Shown here: in pieces, positions 1-8,296 of the stretch
How the letters are laid out: each line of letters starts with the position of its first letter
Position numbering within the stretch: the first letter of the stretch is position 1
Assembly (NCBI GenBank): GCA_038326205.1
Contig: JBBQJV010000011.1
Coordinates: 7,016 to 71,015, forward strand
DNA length: 64,000 nucleotides
Reading direction: 5' to 3'
Source: UBA7672 sp038326205
GTDB taxonomy: Bacteria > Pseudomonadota > Alphaproteobacteria > Caulobacterales > Hyphomonadaceae
Notes under the pieces: generated by a model
What the model saw: the letters and a program-made list of their open reading frames with translations, nothing else
Databases searched by the model: none
Told to the model about the DNA's origin: nothing
Position numbers and translations under genes: made by a program

Positions 1-22
1 TTACGTTTCATTAAGATCTTCG

Positions 23-38
23 TTAACAACACCTTAAC
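23..38 (+). promoter_or_regulatory. CtrA-type binding site
   Basis: TTAA (23-26), seven bases, TTAAC (34-38) matches the TTAA-N7-TTAA(C) consensus of the cell-cycle regulator CtrA exactly. A further TTAA at 11-14 stands eight bases before the first half-site. In Caulobacter such sites in the origin let CtrA block initiation; the same role here is inferred. Confidence 0.65.
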
Positions 39-105
39 GCGAGTCGAGTGCCAAGCGCGTGACTCTTGGGCGCCTTTTCGAAGAGTCTTGCTCAGTAGCT
101 CCACC

Positions 106-114
106 TGTCGACAA
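106..114 (-). promoter_or_regulatory. Weak DnaA-box-like 9-mer
   Basis: On the minus strand this reads TTGTCGACA, two mismatches from TTATCCACA. It is a candidate only, supported mainly by its position between GANTC sites and a better box at 153-161. Confidence 0.35.
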
Positions 115-152
115 GTGTGTGACTCAAACTGGCGCCGAATCCGGCGCCCAGC

Positions 153-161
153 TTGTCCACA
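153..161 (+). promoter_or_regulatory. DnaA box
   Basis: TTGTCCACA differs from the TTATCCACA consensus at one position. A partial GTCCACA follows at 191-197. The location upstream of the DUF299 gene fits a Caulobacter-like origin. Confidence 0.55.
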
Positions 162-236
162 ATCAACTCCCAGCGGTATTGGGGGTAGGCGTCCACAGGC
201 GGGCGTCCAAAGACGCGCTGGAGTCTCGACCACCGG

Positions 237-1055
237 ATGACATACGAGACTTATTTCAACGTGCACCTGGTCTCAGATTCCACGGGCGAGACGCTCAATG
301 CCGTCATGCGCGCAGCTTGCGCTCAGTTCGACCACGTCGCCCCGCTGGAACACAACTATTATCTGGTCCGCAGTCCCAAGCAGCTCGAGCGCGTTCTAAA
401 GGAAATTGAATCTGCGCCGGGCGTGGTGCTCTACACCATCACCGACGAGGCTCTGCGCGCCCGCCTCGAGGAACGTTGCCGCGAGGTCGGATCGCCGACG
501 CTGGCGGTGATCGATCCGGCCGTGAACATGCTGTCGCGCTATCTCGGCCTGGCCTCGGCCCACAAGGTCGCCGGCCAGTATCACCTTGATGCCGATTATT
601 TCGCGCGCATGGAAACAATCAACTTTGCGCTCCAGCACGATGACGGCCAGCACACCGAACGCCTGCGCGAAGCCGATGTGGTGTTAGTGGGCGTCTCGCG
701 CACATCAAAAACGCCGACTTGCGTTTATCTCGGCAACCGGGGCGTTAAGGCGGCGAACGTGCCGCTTGTACCCGGCGTCGCAGTTCCCGAAATCCTGACC
801 CAGCCCAATGCGCCGCTCGTCGTCGGGTTGAAGATTTCGCCTGACCGGCTGGTGCAGATCCGCCGCCACCGCCTGCTGTCGCTCAACGAAACGGCGGACG
901 GCTCCTATGCCGATGAAGAACAGGTGCAGCAGGAGATCACCAACGCCAACCGTCTGTTCGCGCGTATGAAATGGCCGACTATTGATGTCAGCCGCAGGTC
1001 GGTCGAAGAAACCGCAGCTGCGATCCTCAACATCATCCAGGAACACGAGCGTTGA
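237..1055 (+). CDS. ppsR: Pyruvate phosphate/water dikinase regulatory protein (DUF299 kinase-pyrophosphorylase)
   Basis: This 272-residue protein belongs to the DUF299 family. Its members switch pyruvate,phosphate dikinase or PEP synthase off by ADP-dependent threonine phosphorylation and on again by phosphate-dependent dephosphorylation. The N-terminus has the family block HLVSDSTGETL. The P-loop-like GVSRTSKTP lies near residue 152, followed by YLGNRGVKAANVPLVPG. Length is normal. The ATG at 237 has no strong ribosome binding site but is the only start that keeps the conserved N-terminus. Its stop overlaps the maf start (TTGA), so it leads an operon-like run to dnaQ. Which dikinase it controls cannot be seen here. 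Confidence 0.93.
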   Translation: MTYETYFNVHLVSDSTGETLNAVMRAACAQFDHVAPLEHNYYLVRSPKQLERVLKEIESAPGVVLYTITDEALRARLEERCREVGSPTLAVIDPAVNMLSRYLGLASAHKVAGQYHLDADYFARMETINFALQHDDGQHTERLREADVVLVGVSRTSKTPTCVYLGNRGVKAANVPLVPGVAVPEILTQPNAPLVVGLKISPDRLVQIRRHRLLSLNETADGSYADEEQVQQEITNANRLFARMKWPTIDVSRRSVEETAAAILNIIQEHER

Positions 1056-1660
1056 GCGTTTCTCCCGAACACCGGCTGATCCTTGCCTCCAAGAGCAAGT
1101 CGCGTGCGAGCGTTTTGCGCGCGGCGGGCTTGTCGTTTGAGCAGATCGGCTCGGGCGTTGATGAGGATGCGTTGAAAGAGGCGCTGCGCGCGGAAGGCGC
1201 CAGCGTTGCGAAACAGGCCGATTTATTGGCCGAAACCAAGGCGATGAAAGTCTCGATCTCGCACCTGGGCGTCGTGCTCGGCTGCGACCAGATGTTGGAC
1301 CTCGATGGTCACGGCCTCGATAAAGTTGCGACGCGCGCCGAAGCTGCCGATGTCCTCCGCCGCCTCCGCGGGAAGACCCACATTCTCCAGTCCGCCATCG
1401 TCGCTTGCGTTGAGGGCGCGCCGGTCTGGCGTCACCTGTCGCAGCCGCGACTGCGCATGCGCAACTTTTCCGACGCCTTCCTCGAGACTTATCTCGATGA
1501 AATCGGCGATGCCGCATTCGAAGGCGTTGGCTGCTATCAGATCGAGGGCAGGGGTGCGCAGCTGTTCGATCGCATCGATGGCGACTATTTCTCGATCCTG
1601 GGCATGCCGCTCCTGCCACTTCTGCAATGGCTGCGCGACCGCGGTTCGCTCCAGCCATGA
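1052..1660 (+). CDS. maf: Maf family nucleotide pyrophosphatase
   Basis: A 202-residue Maf/HAM1-superfamily protein, likely to hydrolyse non-canonical or methylated nucleoside triphosphates to monophosphates. The N-terminal LASKSKSR (residues 11-18) is a variant of the Maf signature LASxSPRR. A second block reads LGCDQ where many Maf proteins have ADT, so the substrate may differ from typical dTTP/UTP pyrophosphatases. The start is a TTG sharing four bases with the ppsR stop (TTGA); no better in-frame ATG lies near. The stop overlaps aroE (ATGA). The tight overlaps point to translational coupling. Confidence 0.9.
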   Translation: MSVSPEHRLILASKSKSRASVLRAAGLSFEQIGSGVDEDALKEALRAEGASVAKQADLLAETKAMKVSISHLGVVLGCDQMLDLDGHGLDKVATRAEAADVLRRLRGKTHILQSAIVACVEGAPVWRHLSQPRLRMRNFSDAFLETYLDEIGDAAFEGVGCYQIEGRGAQLFDRIDGDYFSILGMPLLPLLQWLRDRGSLQP

Positions 1661-2487
1661 ACAATTCGCGTGATCAGAAAAAGTACGCGGTGGTTGGCGA
1701 TCCGGTCGCCCATTCGCTGTCGCCACTGATCCATAATGGCTGGATCGCGGATGCCGGTCTCAGCGCACATTATACGCGCGTCCATCTGCAATCAGAGGCG
1801 GCCGCCGATGACCTGCGCGCGATGGCAAGTGAGTATGAGGGCCTAAACGTCACGCTGCCACACAAGATCGCCGCACTCAGCGCGGCCACGAATTCTTCGC
1901 TCGAAGCGCGCACTGTTGGCGCGGCGAACACGCTGGTTCGCGAACATGCCGTTTGGACGGCTCACAACACGGACGTCGCCGGCTTCGAAGCGGCCATTCG
2001 CTCAGCTTGCGGCGACGAGGCTCGCAATCTGCGCGTGTTGCTGATCGGTGCGGGTGGCGCTGCGCGTGCGGCCCTTGTCAGTCTCAACCGCTCGCACGCG
2101 AAACTTACCATTGCCAACCGTTCCGCCCTGAACGCTGCCGCACTCGCCAACGAACTCGCGCCTCACGCAGAAACTGCCGACCTCACGCAGATTGGACGCC
2201 TCTCGGCCGATGCCGATATCGTCGTCAACTCCGCCAGCCTCGGTCATGCCGGCGTCAGCTTGCCGGCGCTGGCGCCGGGCAGGGGGCGTCCCTTTCTCGA
2301 TCTCTCCTACGGAAAAGTCGCATCGGCGACACTAGAGGCAGCTGCCCGGGCCGGTTGGGCGCCGCATGACGGGCTAACCATGCTGGTCGCCCAGGCAGCC
2401 TTTGCTTTCCACCTCTGGTTCGGGATCTGGCCGGATCAGGCAAAGGCGCTGCACACCTGTCGCGCAGCGGTGTCGGCACACACATGA
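1657..2487 (+). CDS. aroE: Shikimate dehydrogenase
   Basis: AroE (276 residues) reduces 3-dehydroshikimate to shikimate with NADPH in aromatic amino acid synthesis. Substrate motifs are intact: SLSP at 20-23, NVTLPHK with catalytic Lys70, and NTD with Asp106. The nucleotide-binding loop GAGGAARA is at 131-138. A longer reading from upstream is possible, but the ATG at 1657 overlaps the maf stop as ATGA and gives the usual N-terminus. The stop in turn overlaps coaE by four bases. Confidence 0.96.
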   Translation: MNNSRDQKKYAVVGDPVAHSLSPLIHNGWIADAGLSAHYTRVHLQSEAAADDLRAMASEYEGLNVTLPHKIAALSAATNSSLEARTVGAANTLVREHAVWTAHNTDVAGFEAAIRSACGDEARNLRVLLIGAGGAARAALVSLNRSHAKLTIANRSALNAAALANELAPHAETADLTQIGRLSADADIVVNSASLGHAGVSLPALAPGRGRPFLDLSYGKVASATLEAAARAGWAPHDGLTMLVAQAAFAFHLWFGIWPDQAKALHTCRAAVSAHT

Positions 2488-3155
2488 TCAAGCTCGCGCT
2501 CACCGGCTCGATTGGTATGGGAAAATCCGCCACCGCCGCCATGTTCGCGGCCCGGGGCATACCGGTCTACGACGCCGATGCGGCGGTCCACCGTGTCTAT
2601 GCACCTGGCGGCGAGGCGGTCGCCCCGCTCGAAGCAGAATTTCCGGGGGTGACCGGTCCGGATGGCGCAATTGATCGCGCAACGCTGCGCCAGCGCGTGA
2701 TGAACGATCCCCTCGCTATGAAGAGGCTCGAGGAAATCGTCCATCCGATCGTTGGCGGCCAGCAGGTGATCTTCCTGCAAAAGGCGATGTCGGACGGCCA
2801 CGACATCGTCGTCCTCGATGTCCCGCTCCTGTTTGAAACCGGCGGCGACTTGCGTGCTGACGCAATTCTTGTGGTCAGCGCTCCCGCAGACGTACAAAGG
2901 GCCCGCGTTCTGGCGCGCGGTCAGATGACCGAGGTGGAGTTCGAAGCGATACTCGCTCGTCAGGTTCCCGATTCGGTGAAGCGGAGCCGCGCCGATTTCA
3001 TCATCGACACCAGCCAGGGCTTTGCTGCGGCCGAGGCGGGTGTCGACGAAATCCTCGCGGAACTCCGCAAGCGCATCGCTGACACTCTACAAGCCCAGAC
3101 TGGCGATCAAGACCAGACAGGCAACCAGGGCCAGACAGGCAATAAGGCAGGCTGA
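2484..3155 (+). CDS. coaE: Dephospho-CoA kinase
   Basis: CoaE (223 residues) phosphorylates dephospho-CoA in the last step of coenzyme A synthesis. The P-loop GSIGMGKS lies at 8-15, and the DVPLLFETGG region fits the family. The start overlaps aroE (ATGA) and the stop overlaps dnaQ (TGATG). The last about 20 residues are a Gln/Asn/Gly-rich tail built from short repeats (QTGDQ, QTGNQ, QTGNK), encoded by an imperfect tandem repeat near 3096-3150. The tail is not part of the catalytic fold. Confidence 0.95.
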   Translation: MIKLALTGSIGMGKSATAAMFAARGIPVYDADAAVHRVYAPGGEAVAPLEAEFPGVTGPDGAIDRATLRQRVMNDPLAMKRLEEIVHPIVGGQQVIFLQKAMSDGHDIVVLDVPLLFETGGDLRADAILVVSAPADVQRARVLARGQMTEVEFEAILARQVPDSVKRSRADFIIDTSQGFAAAEAGVDEILAELRKRIADTLQAQTGDQDQTGNQGQTGNKAG

Positions 3156-3859
3156 TGCGTGAAGTCGTATTCGACACCGAGACCACCGGCCTCAACCCCG
3201 GGCAGGGCGACCGCATCGTCGAGGTTGGCTGCATCGAGCTGATCAATCTCCTGCCTACGGGCCGCGAGTTTCAGGCTTATATAAATCCCGGCCGCCCCGT
3301 GTCTGAGGCGACAGTGCGTATTACCGGCATCACCAACGACACGCTGCGCGGCAAGCCGCCTTTTGAAAGCCCGCAGGTCGTGGATGGCCTGCTGGAATTC
3401 TTCGGCGACAGCCCCATTGTCGCCCACAACGCTGAATTCGACCGCGGCTTCCTGAACTACGAGCTTGAAATGATGGGCCGCCCGCCCTTCCCGAAAGAGC
3501 GCTTCATCGACACGCTGGTGCTGGCGCGCGAACATCGCCCCGGCTCGCCCGCGTCGCTCGACGCCGTGTGCAAACGCTTCGACATCTCGATCAAGGACAG
3601 GGTGCTGCACGGCGCGCTGCTCGACGCCCAGCTTCTGGCGATGGCCTATCTCGAACTGCGCGGCGGGCGCGAACGCGCCTTCAATTTCGGCTATGGTGCG
3701 GGCGGTTCGGGATCGGGTCAGACCATCTTTGCATCACGCCAGCAACGTCCAGCGCCCCTGCCGTCGCGTCTGAGCGAAGCGGAGGCCGCCGCCCATGCTG
3801 CCTTCGTCGAAACCCTCGGCGACAAGGATCACGCTGCGATCTGGAAAAAAATCGGCTGA
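3155..3859 (+). CDS. dnaQ: DNA polymerase III epsilon subunit (3'-5' exonuclease)
   Basis: DnaQ (234 residues) is the proofreading subunit of the replicative polymerase. Exo I is DTETTG at residues 7-12. Exo II is the HNAEFDRGFL block near residue 88. Exo III-epsilon is the HGALLDAQLLA block with its His and Asp. The C-terminal about 60 residues are the less conserved part that binds the alpha subunit in other bacteria. The ATG shares one base with the coaE stop. Position and order match the origin-proximal cluster of Caulobacterales. Confidence 0.95.
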   Translation: MREVVFDTETTGLNPGQGDRIVEVGCIELINLLPTGREFQAYINPGRPVSEATVRITGITNDTLRGKPPFESPQVVDGLLEFFGDSPIVAHNAEFDRGFLNYELEMMGRPPFPKERFIDTLVLAREHRPGSPASLDAVCKRFDISIKDRVLHGALLDAQLLAMAYLELRGGRERAFNFGYGAGGSGSGQTIFASRQQRPAPLPSRLSEAEAAAHAAFVETLGDKDHAAIWKKIG

Positions 3860-3920
3860 CAGGCTCCGGCTTTCCGACGCCCGCATTCCAGTCCTACAGT
3901 GAGGGCAGGAGGCGCCAGAC

Positions 3921-4958
3921 ATGAAAGCCCTGACTTACCACGCCGCGAAGGACATTCGCTTCGAGTCGATCCCCGATGCGAAGATCACGGCCCCGCATGC
4001 AGTCCTCGTGAAGGTGACGGCGTGTGGCATCTGCGGCAGCGACCTCCACATCTATCAGGGCCATGGCTTTAGCGACGACATCGGCTTCTGTGTCGGGCAC
4101 GAAGCGGTGGGCGAGATCGTCGAGATCGGTCCCCATGTCGAAACCCTGAAGGTCGGCGACAAGGTGATGATATCCGCTGCTGTCGGGTGCGGCCGGTGCG
4201 CCGCCTGCCGCGCCGGCGACTGCGTGAAGTGCCAATTCAACGCCACGGGATGCTACGGCCTTTCTCACGCGCTTGAGGGGTGTCAGGCCGAAGCCGTTAT
4301 GGTGCCGCACGCAGACCAGAACGCCGCGCGCATACCTGATGGACTAAGCGCCGATCAGGCGCTCCTGCTGACCGACAACCTGCCGACCGCCTATCTTGGC
4401 GCCACCAACGCCGACATTCGTCCCGGCGGCAGTGTCGCCGTTGTTGGCCTGGGTCCTATCGGGCTGATGGCGGTCGAAATTGCCTTCGCGCTTGGCGCGG
4501 CGCGCGTTTTCGCGGTTGATCTTGTGCCTGAACGCCGCGCGATGGCCGAACGACTCGGCGCCATCGCCCTCCCGCCCGGCGACGAGCGCGCCGTACTGAA
4601 GGAACTCACCAGCGGCCGGATGGTCGATAGCGTGGTCGAGGCTGTGGGCGCCGACGCCACGCTGAAACTGGCTCTTGGGCTGGCGGGAAAGCAGGGCACA
4701 GTCTCAACGATCGGCGTGAACCAGACCAAGCAGTTCCCGTTCCCGATGGCGCTCGCCTTCAACAAGGGGCTGACGTTCCGCACCAGCTTGTGCTCGGTGG
4801 TAAAACACTGGTCCGCGCTTGTGCCGCTCGTGCGCAGCGGCCGGCTCAAGCCGGAACAGTTCATCTCCCACCGCATGCCGCTGTCAGAGGGCCCGCACGC
4901 CTACGACCTTTTCAACGAACGCCGCGACGGCGCACTGAAAATGGTGCTGACGGCATGA
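3921..4958 (+). CDS. Zinc-dependent alcohol dehydrogenase (MDR superfamily)
   Basis: A 345-residue medium-chain dehydrogenase. The catalytic zinc ligands are Cys35 (in CGICGSDLH) and His60-Glu61 (GHEAVGE). The structural zinc loop has Cys90, Cys93, Cys96 and Cys104. The NAD(P)-binding motif GLGPIG is at 176-181. A gggcaggaggc ribosome binding region precedes the ATG. The substrate cannot be told from sequence. It interrupts the conserved dnaQ-secB neighbourhood and may be a later insertion, though its base composition resembles its neighbours. Confidence 0.9.
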   Translation: MKALTYHAAKDIRFESIPDAKITAPHAVLVKVTACGICGSDLHIYQGHGFSDDIGFCVGHEAVGEIVEIGPHVETLKVGDKVMISAAVGCGRCAACRAGDCVKCQFNATGCYGLSHALEGCQAEAVMVPHADQNAARIPDGLSADQALLLTDNLPTAYLGATNADIRPGGSVAVVGLGPIGLMAVEIAFALGAARVFAVDLVPERRAMAERLGAIALPPGDERAVLKELTSGRMVDSVVEAVGADATLKLALGLAGKQGTVSTIGVNQTKQFPFPMALAFNKGLTFRTSLCSVVKHWSALVPLVRSGRLKPEQFISHRMPLSEGPHAYDLFNERRDGALKMVLTA

Positions 4959-4992
4959 TGGCCGGGAAGGGGGCGATGTGCCGGAGCCTTGC

Positions 4993-5481
4993 CTATTCGG
5001 GCTTGGGCTGCGCTTCCGCTTCCCCACGCAGCCGTTGCTGGCGGTAGAGGCCGACGAAATCGATCGGATCGATCATCAGCGGCGGGTGACCGCCTTCGCG
5101 GGTCACGTCGGCGATGATGCGACGCGCGAACGGGAACAGCAGGCGCGGGCATTCGATCAGCAGCATCGGCTCGGCGTCCTCCTGCTTGGCGTCCTGCAGC
5201 TGGACGACGCCCGCATATACCAGTTCGACGATGAAAACGACGGTGTCCTGACGTTTGGCGCGAGCCGATAGTTTCAACTCAACGGCGAAAATTTTTTCCG
5301 CTGGCGGACCGGGTTCCACGCGCACATCGATGCCGAGCTCGATCTCCGGCGCCACGCCACTCTGCTGCGAGGCGAAGATGCCCGGATTTTCGAACGAAAG
5401 GTCCTTTATGTACTGCGCCAGCACACGGATCATAGGCGGGCCGGCGGCGTCTGCGGGTTCCGGAGTTGCGGTTTCGGTCAT
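4993..5481 (-). CDS. secB: Protein-export chaperone SecB
   Basis: SecB (162 residues) holds precursor proteins unfolded and hands them to SecA. The core from PPMIRVLAQYIKDLSFE onward fits the family, including the acidic C-terminus rich in Pro and Glu. I chose the ATG at 5481, giving MTETATPEP, because the 23 residues that a longer reading adds are Arg-rich and unlike SecB. It is divergent from the Tim44-like gene, an arrangement common near the alphaproteobacterial origin. Confidence 0.95.
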   Translation of the reverse strand: MTETATPEPADAAGPPMIRVLAQYIKDLSFENPGIFASQQSGVAPEIELGIDVRVEPGPPAEKIFAVELKLSARAKRQDTVVFIVELVYAGVVQLQDAKQEDAEPMLLIECPRLLFPFARRIIADVTREGGHPPLMIDPIDFVGLYRQQRLRGEAEAQPKPE

Positions 5482-5638
5482 GCTGCGTGTCCAGAATTGT
5501 CTGAATCTGAAGGGTGCGCCGCTATCACGCTGCTGCGACGTCGGCAACAACGGGCTGACTTGGCGGCGTTTGTGTCTATATTGAACATTCGGGCGACGAG
5601 GACAGCGTCTCGTCCTGCCAAAAATCTGAAGGTTTTAC

Positions 5639-6253
5639 TTGCCTGGCATCGACCTCATAATTCTGGCGGCAATCGCGGTTTTCGTGATTTCGCGCCTTTA
5701 CGCGGTTCTGGGACAGAAAACCGGGGCCGAACCTCCCGCGCGACGCCTGCGCGAAGCGCCCGTCCGTGCACCCGACCGGGACGATGACGCCTCGGCCGAA
5801 CCTGCCGACAAGAAGCGGCTTCGCGCCGCCTTCACCGGCCCCGCAGCCGCAGGCATGGAAGCGATCGCCGCCGAAGACGACAGCTTCTCACCTGAGGAAT
5901 TCACACGCGGCGCCCGCAAGGCCTACGAAATGATCGTTGCGGCCTTCGCCGACGGTGATCGCGATGCGCTGCGCCAATTGGTCGATCAGGACGTGTTCGA
6001 CGCCTACAGCGACGCTATCGCCGAACGCGAACGCGCCGGATCGGAACCCATGCGTCTTGTTCGGCTGCGTCAGGCCCGCATCTCCGAGGCGTCGGTCGAT
6101 GCCGGCAACATGGCGCGCGTTCTGGTATCTTTCGAAAGCGACCTGTCGGATGGCGAGAACATGCGTTCCGCTAAGGAAATCTGGACTTTCAAGCGCCAGC
6201 TCAAGATCGACAGTCCGAATTGGCTGCTCGACGAAGTCACCACCGCCACCTGA
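5639..6253 (+). CDS. Tim44-like domain protein
   Basis: A 204-residue protein with an N-terminal membrane anchor (residues 4-20, IDLIILAAIAVFVISRL) and a C-terminal Tim44/TimA domain. The mitochondrial relative helps protein import; the bacterial role is unsettled. The start is a TTG preceded by a GAAGG-like site, and MPGIDLII resembles the usual N-terminus of these proteins. A region of charged residues links anchor and domain. It is divergent from secB and followed by smr. The mltA gene often found between them in relatives is absent. Confidence 0.88.
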   Translation: MPGIDLIILAAIAVFVISRLYAVLGQKTGAEPPARRLREAPVRAPDRDDDASAEPADKKRLRAAFTGPAAAGMEAIAAEDDSFSPEEFTRGARKAYEMIVAAFADGDRDALRQLVDQDVFDAYSDAIAERERAGSEPMRLVRLRQARISEASVDAGNMARVLVSFESDLSDGENMRSAKEIWTFKRQLKIDSPNWLLDEVTTAT

Positions 6254-6309
6254 TTTGAGCAGGCTTGCGGTGGCGAGCTGATCCGCAGGCGAAACGTAGC
6301 TGGTTTCCG

Positions 6310-6822
6310 ATGACACGCCGGCTCACTCCCGAGGAAAAAAAGCTCTGGCATCGCGTGGGGCGCACCGTTCGCCTCATGCCGGGTCGCGTTCATGCGCCGG
6401 TCGAGCCCGAAACAATCCCCCAAGCGATCGATCAAGAGGCGCCACGCGCGCCGCGGGCAGCTACGCGACCGGCGGCAACTGCCCGTACCCAGCGGCCGAG
6501 CCCGCCAGAAGACCTTTCCGGCCAGCGCCGCATCCGCCGCGGCCAGAACGAGATCGACGCAAGGCTCGATCTTCACGGCCATACGCAGGACACGGCCCAT
6601 CGGGAACTGATCGACTTTGTGTTGCGGCAGGCGGCGCTCAACGCCCGCTGCGTGCTGGTGATCACGGGCAAGGGGCGGCTTGGCACAGGCATCCTGCGCA
6701 CACGCCTGTTCGACTGGATCGGCGATCCGTCATTGCGTCCGGTCATTGCAGGATACGCTGCTGCTCACCCCCGTCATGGCGGGGCAGGCGCAACCTACAT
6801 TTTCCTGCGTCCAAGGCGCTAG
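6310..6822 (+). CDS. Smr domain protein
   Basis: A 170-residue protein. The first about 75 residues are basic and Pro/Ala-rich. The Smr domain follows, with LDLHGHT at 86-92 and the TGKG loop near 119-122, ending in GGAGATYIFLRPRR. Smr domains bind and may nick DNA or RNA; some act on stalled ribosomes. The ATG at 6310 is preferred over an upstream reading because it begins just before the conserved LTPEEKKLW. It is convergent with hisE, four bases away. Confidence 0.9.
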   Translation: MTRRLTPEEKKLWHRVGRTVRLMPGRVHAPVEPETIPQAIDQEAPRAPRAATRPAATARTQRPSPPEDLSGQRRIRRGQNEIDARLDLHGHTQDTAHRELIDFVLRQAALNARCVLVITGKGRLGTGILRTRLFDWIGDPSLRPVIAGYAAAHPRHGGAGATYIFLRPRR

Positions 6823-6826
6823 GCAG

Positions 6827-7171
6827 CTAGCCGCGTGAGGCTTTCTCCACGAGGCCAGACTTGCCCTGTCGCGATTCCAGCACCTTCGCCACCTCGTCTA
6901 GCGTCACCCCACGCGAACGCAGCGCCACGAACAGGTGATAGAGCAGGTCTGCTGCCTCCGCCGCCACCGCCTTGTCATCCTGCCCCGCCACTGCCAGCGC
7001 GGCCTCGACGCCTTCTTCGCCGAGTTTTTTAGCGGTGAGGGCAGGCCCGCCCATCAGCAGCTTCGCCGTCCAGGATGATGCCGGATCCCCGCCTGCGCGC
7101 GCATCGATCGTCTTGGCCAGATCGTTCAGCACTTCGGCGAGAAAGCTCACCGGTCCAAGGGGATCATGCAT
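6827..7171 (-). CDS. hisE: Phosphoribosyl-ATP pyrophosphatase
   Basis: HisE (114 residues) removes pyrophosphate from phosphoribosyl-ATP, the second step of histidine synthesis. The metal-binding helices carry KKLGEEGVEAALA and AEAADLLYHLFV, as in all-alpha NTP pyrophosphatases. It is the last gene of the minus-strand his cluster and begins 12 bases after the hisF stop. It is a stand-alone HisE rather than a HisIE fusion, as usual in alphaproteobacteria. Confidence 0.95.
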   Translation of the reverse strand: MHDPLGPVSFLAEVLNDLAKTIDARAGGDPASSWTAKLLMGGPALTAKKLGEEGVEAALAVAGQDDKAVAAEAADLLYHLFVALRSRGVTLDEVAKVLESRQGKSGLVEKASRG

Positions 7172-7183
7172 CAGAATAGCTCC

Positions 7184-7951
7184 TCACGCGCTCTCGGTTG
7201 GACGAACCGGCGCACCGGCTGCCGCCAGAGCCCGCTTCGCGTCCGCAATCGTCGCCTCGCCGAAGTGGAAGATCGACGCGGCCAGCACGGCATCCGCGCC
7301 GCCTTTGAGAACCGCATCCGCCATGTGCTGCACATTGCCGGCGCCACCCGAAGCAATCAACGGCACGGACACCACGTCGCGGATCGTGCGGAGCAGGTCG
7401 ATGTCATAGCCGTCTCGGGTGCCGTCGCGGTCCATCGAGGTCAAGAGGATTTCACCGGCGCCGAGGCTGACAATCTGTTTAGCAAAAACAACGGCATCCT
7501 TGCCTGAGCTGGTGCGCCCGCCATGCGTATAGACAATCCAGCCATCGCCCTCGCGCCGCACATCCATCGCCATCACCACGGCCTGCGACCCTACCTTGCG
7601 GGCGCATGCCCGGATGATTTCGGGATCGAGCACTGCCGCCGTGTTGATCGCGACCTTGTCTGCGCCCGCCTTCAGCATCGCTACCATGTCGTCCGGCGTG
7701 CGCACGCCCCCGCCCACGGTGAGTGGCATGAAGCAGGCGTCCGCCGTCCGCTCCACCACGTCGATCATGGTGGCGCGCTTTTCGTGGCTCGCCGTGATGT
7801 CGAGAAAGCACAGTTCGTCCGCACCCTGCGCGTCATAGGCGCGGGCTAGCGCCACCGGATCTCCCGCATCGCGCAGGTCGACGAAGTTGACGCCCTTCAC
7901 GGTGCGCCCGTCCTTCACGTCCAGGCAGGGGATGATCCGAACTTTCAACAT
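7184..7951 (-). CDS. hisF: Imidazole glycerol phosphate synthase, cyclase subunit
   Basis: HisF (255 residues) is a beta-alpha barrel that closes the imidazole ring using ammonia from HisH. The N-terminal catalytic Asp is in PCLDVKDGRTVKG, and the second catalytic Asp is in MAMDVRREG. Phosphate-binding loops include VGGGVRT and IASGGAG. Length is typical. It stands between a small DUF1127-like gene and hisE in the his cluster. Confidence 0.97.
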   Translation of the reverse strand: MLKVRIIPCLDVKDGRTVKGVNFVDLRDAGDPVALARAYDAQGADELCFLDITASHEKRATMIDVVERTADACFMPLTVGGGVRTPDDMVAMLKAGADKVAINTAAVLDPEIIRACARKVGSQAVVMAMDVRREGDGWIVYTHGGRTSSGKDAVVFAKQIVSLGAGEILLTSMDRDGTRDGYDIDLLRTIRDVVSVPLIASGGAGNVQHMADAVLKGGADAVLAASIFHFGEATIADAKRALAAAGAPVRPTESA

Positions 7952-8002
7952 GACTTCCCAATCGCGCGATAGCTGCGGGAAGGCAAGTGGAGCACGCCCC
8001 GC

Positions 8003-8170
8003 CTACCCATCATCCATACCAATGTCTCGCATCAGATGCGGCGAGAGCTGCGTCCGCAAAGCGTGCGCCACGCGAGCGCGTTCCAGTTCGGTATCAGTGG
8101 TAGGTTTGCCGCGGGCGATACGCCAGCGAAGTCCGGCTGCGCTAAGCGCCAGCCATCGCAGAATGTCCAT
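8003..8170 (-). CDS. Small DUF1127-like protein, 55 residues
   Basis: An ATG at 8170, preceded on the minus strand by AGGA, opens a 55-codon frame ending in TAG at 8003-8005. The protein starts MDILRWLALSAAGLRWRIAR and ends LSPHLMRDIGMDDG. The tail strongly resembles the DUF1127 pattern (LxDRxLxDIGL) of small Arg-rich alphaproteobacterial proteins, some of which affect phosphate uptake or RNA turnover. It sits between hisA and hisF on the same strand, so it may be co-transcribed. The role is unknown. Confidence 0.68.
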   Translation of the reverse strand: MDILRWLALSAAGLRWRIARGKPTTDTELERARVAHALRTQLSPHLMRDIGMDDG

Positions 8171-8296
8171 GTTGTCCTGAAGCTGTGAGGAGTGGGAGAC
8201 GAACGAATGTCATTGGACGTCTCCTTCTCGTGCTTCAGGTCGCGCTGGTGCGCCGGGACGGAATGCAGCTGTAATAAGTCGAGCAGCCGGCGAAGT

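Larger units (their letters stand above)
1..236. other. Probable right part of the chromosomal replication origin (oriC, Caulobacter type)
   Basis: No gene fits here. The stretch is locally AT-richer at its left end. It carries a perfect CtrA-type site (TTAA-N7-TTAAC at 23-38) and another TTAA at 11-14. It also has DnaA-box-like 9-mers at 106-114 and 153-161, and six GANTC sites at 41, 61, 83, 121, 137 and 221. In Caulobacter the origin lies between hemE and the DUF299 gene, followed by maf, aroE, coaE and dnaQ; that same order follows here. The origin assignment is inference from these signals and synteny, and the left half lies outside the window. Confidence 0.62.
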
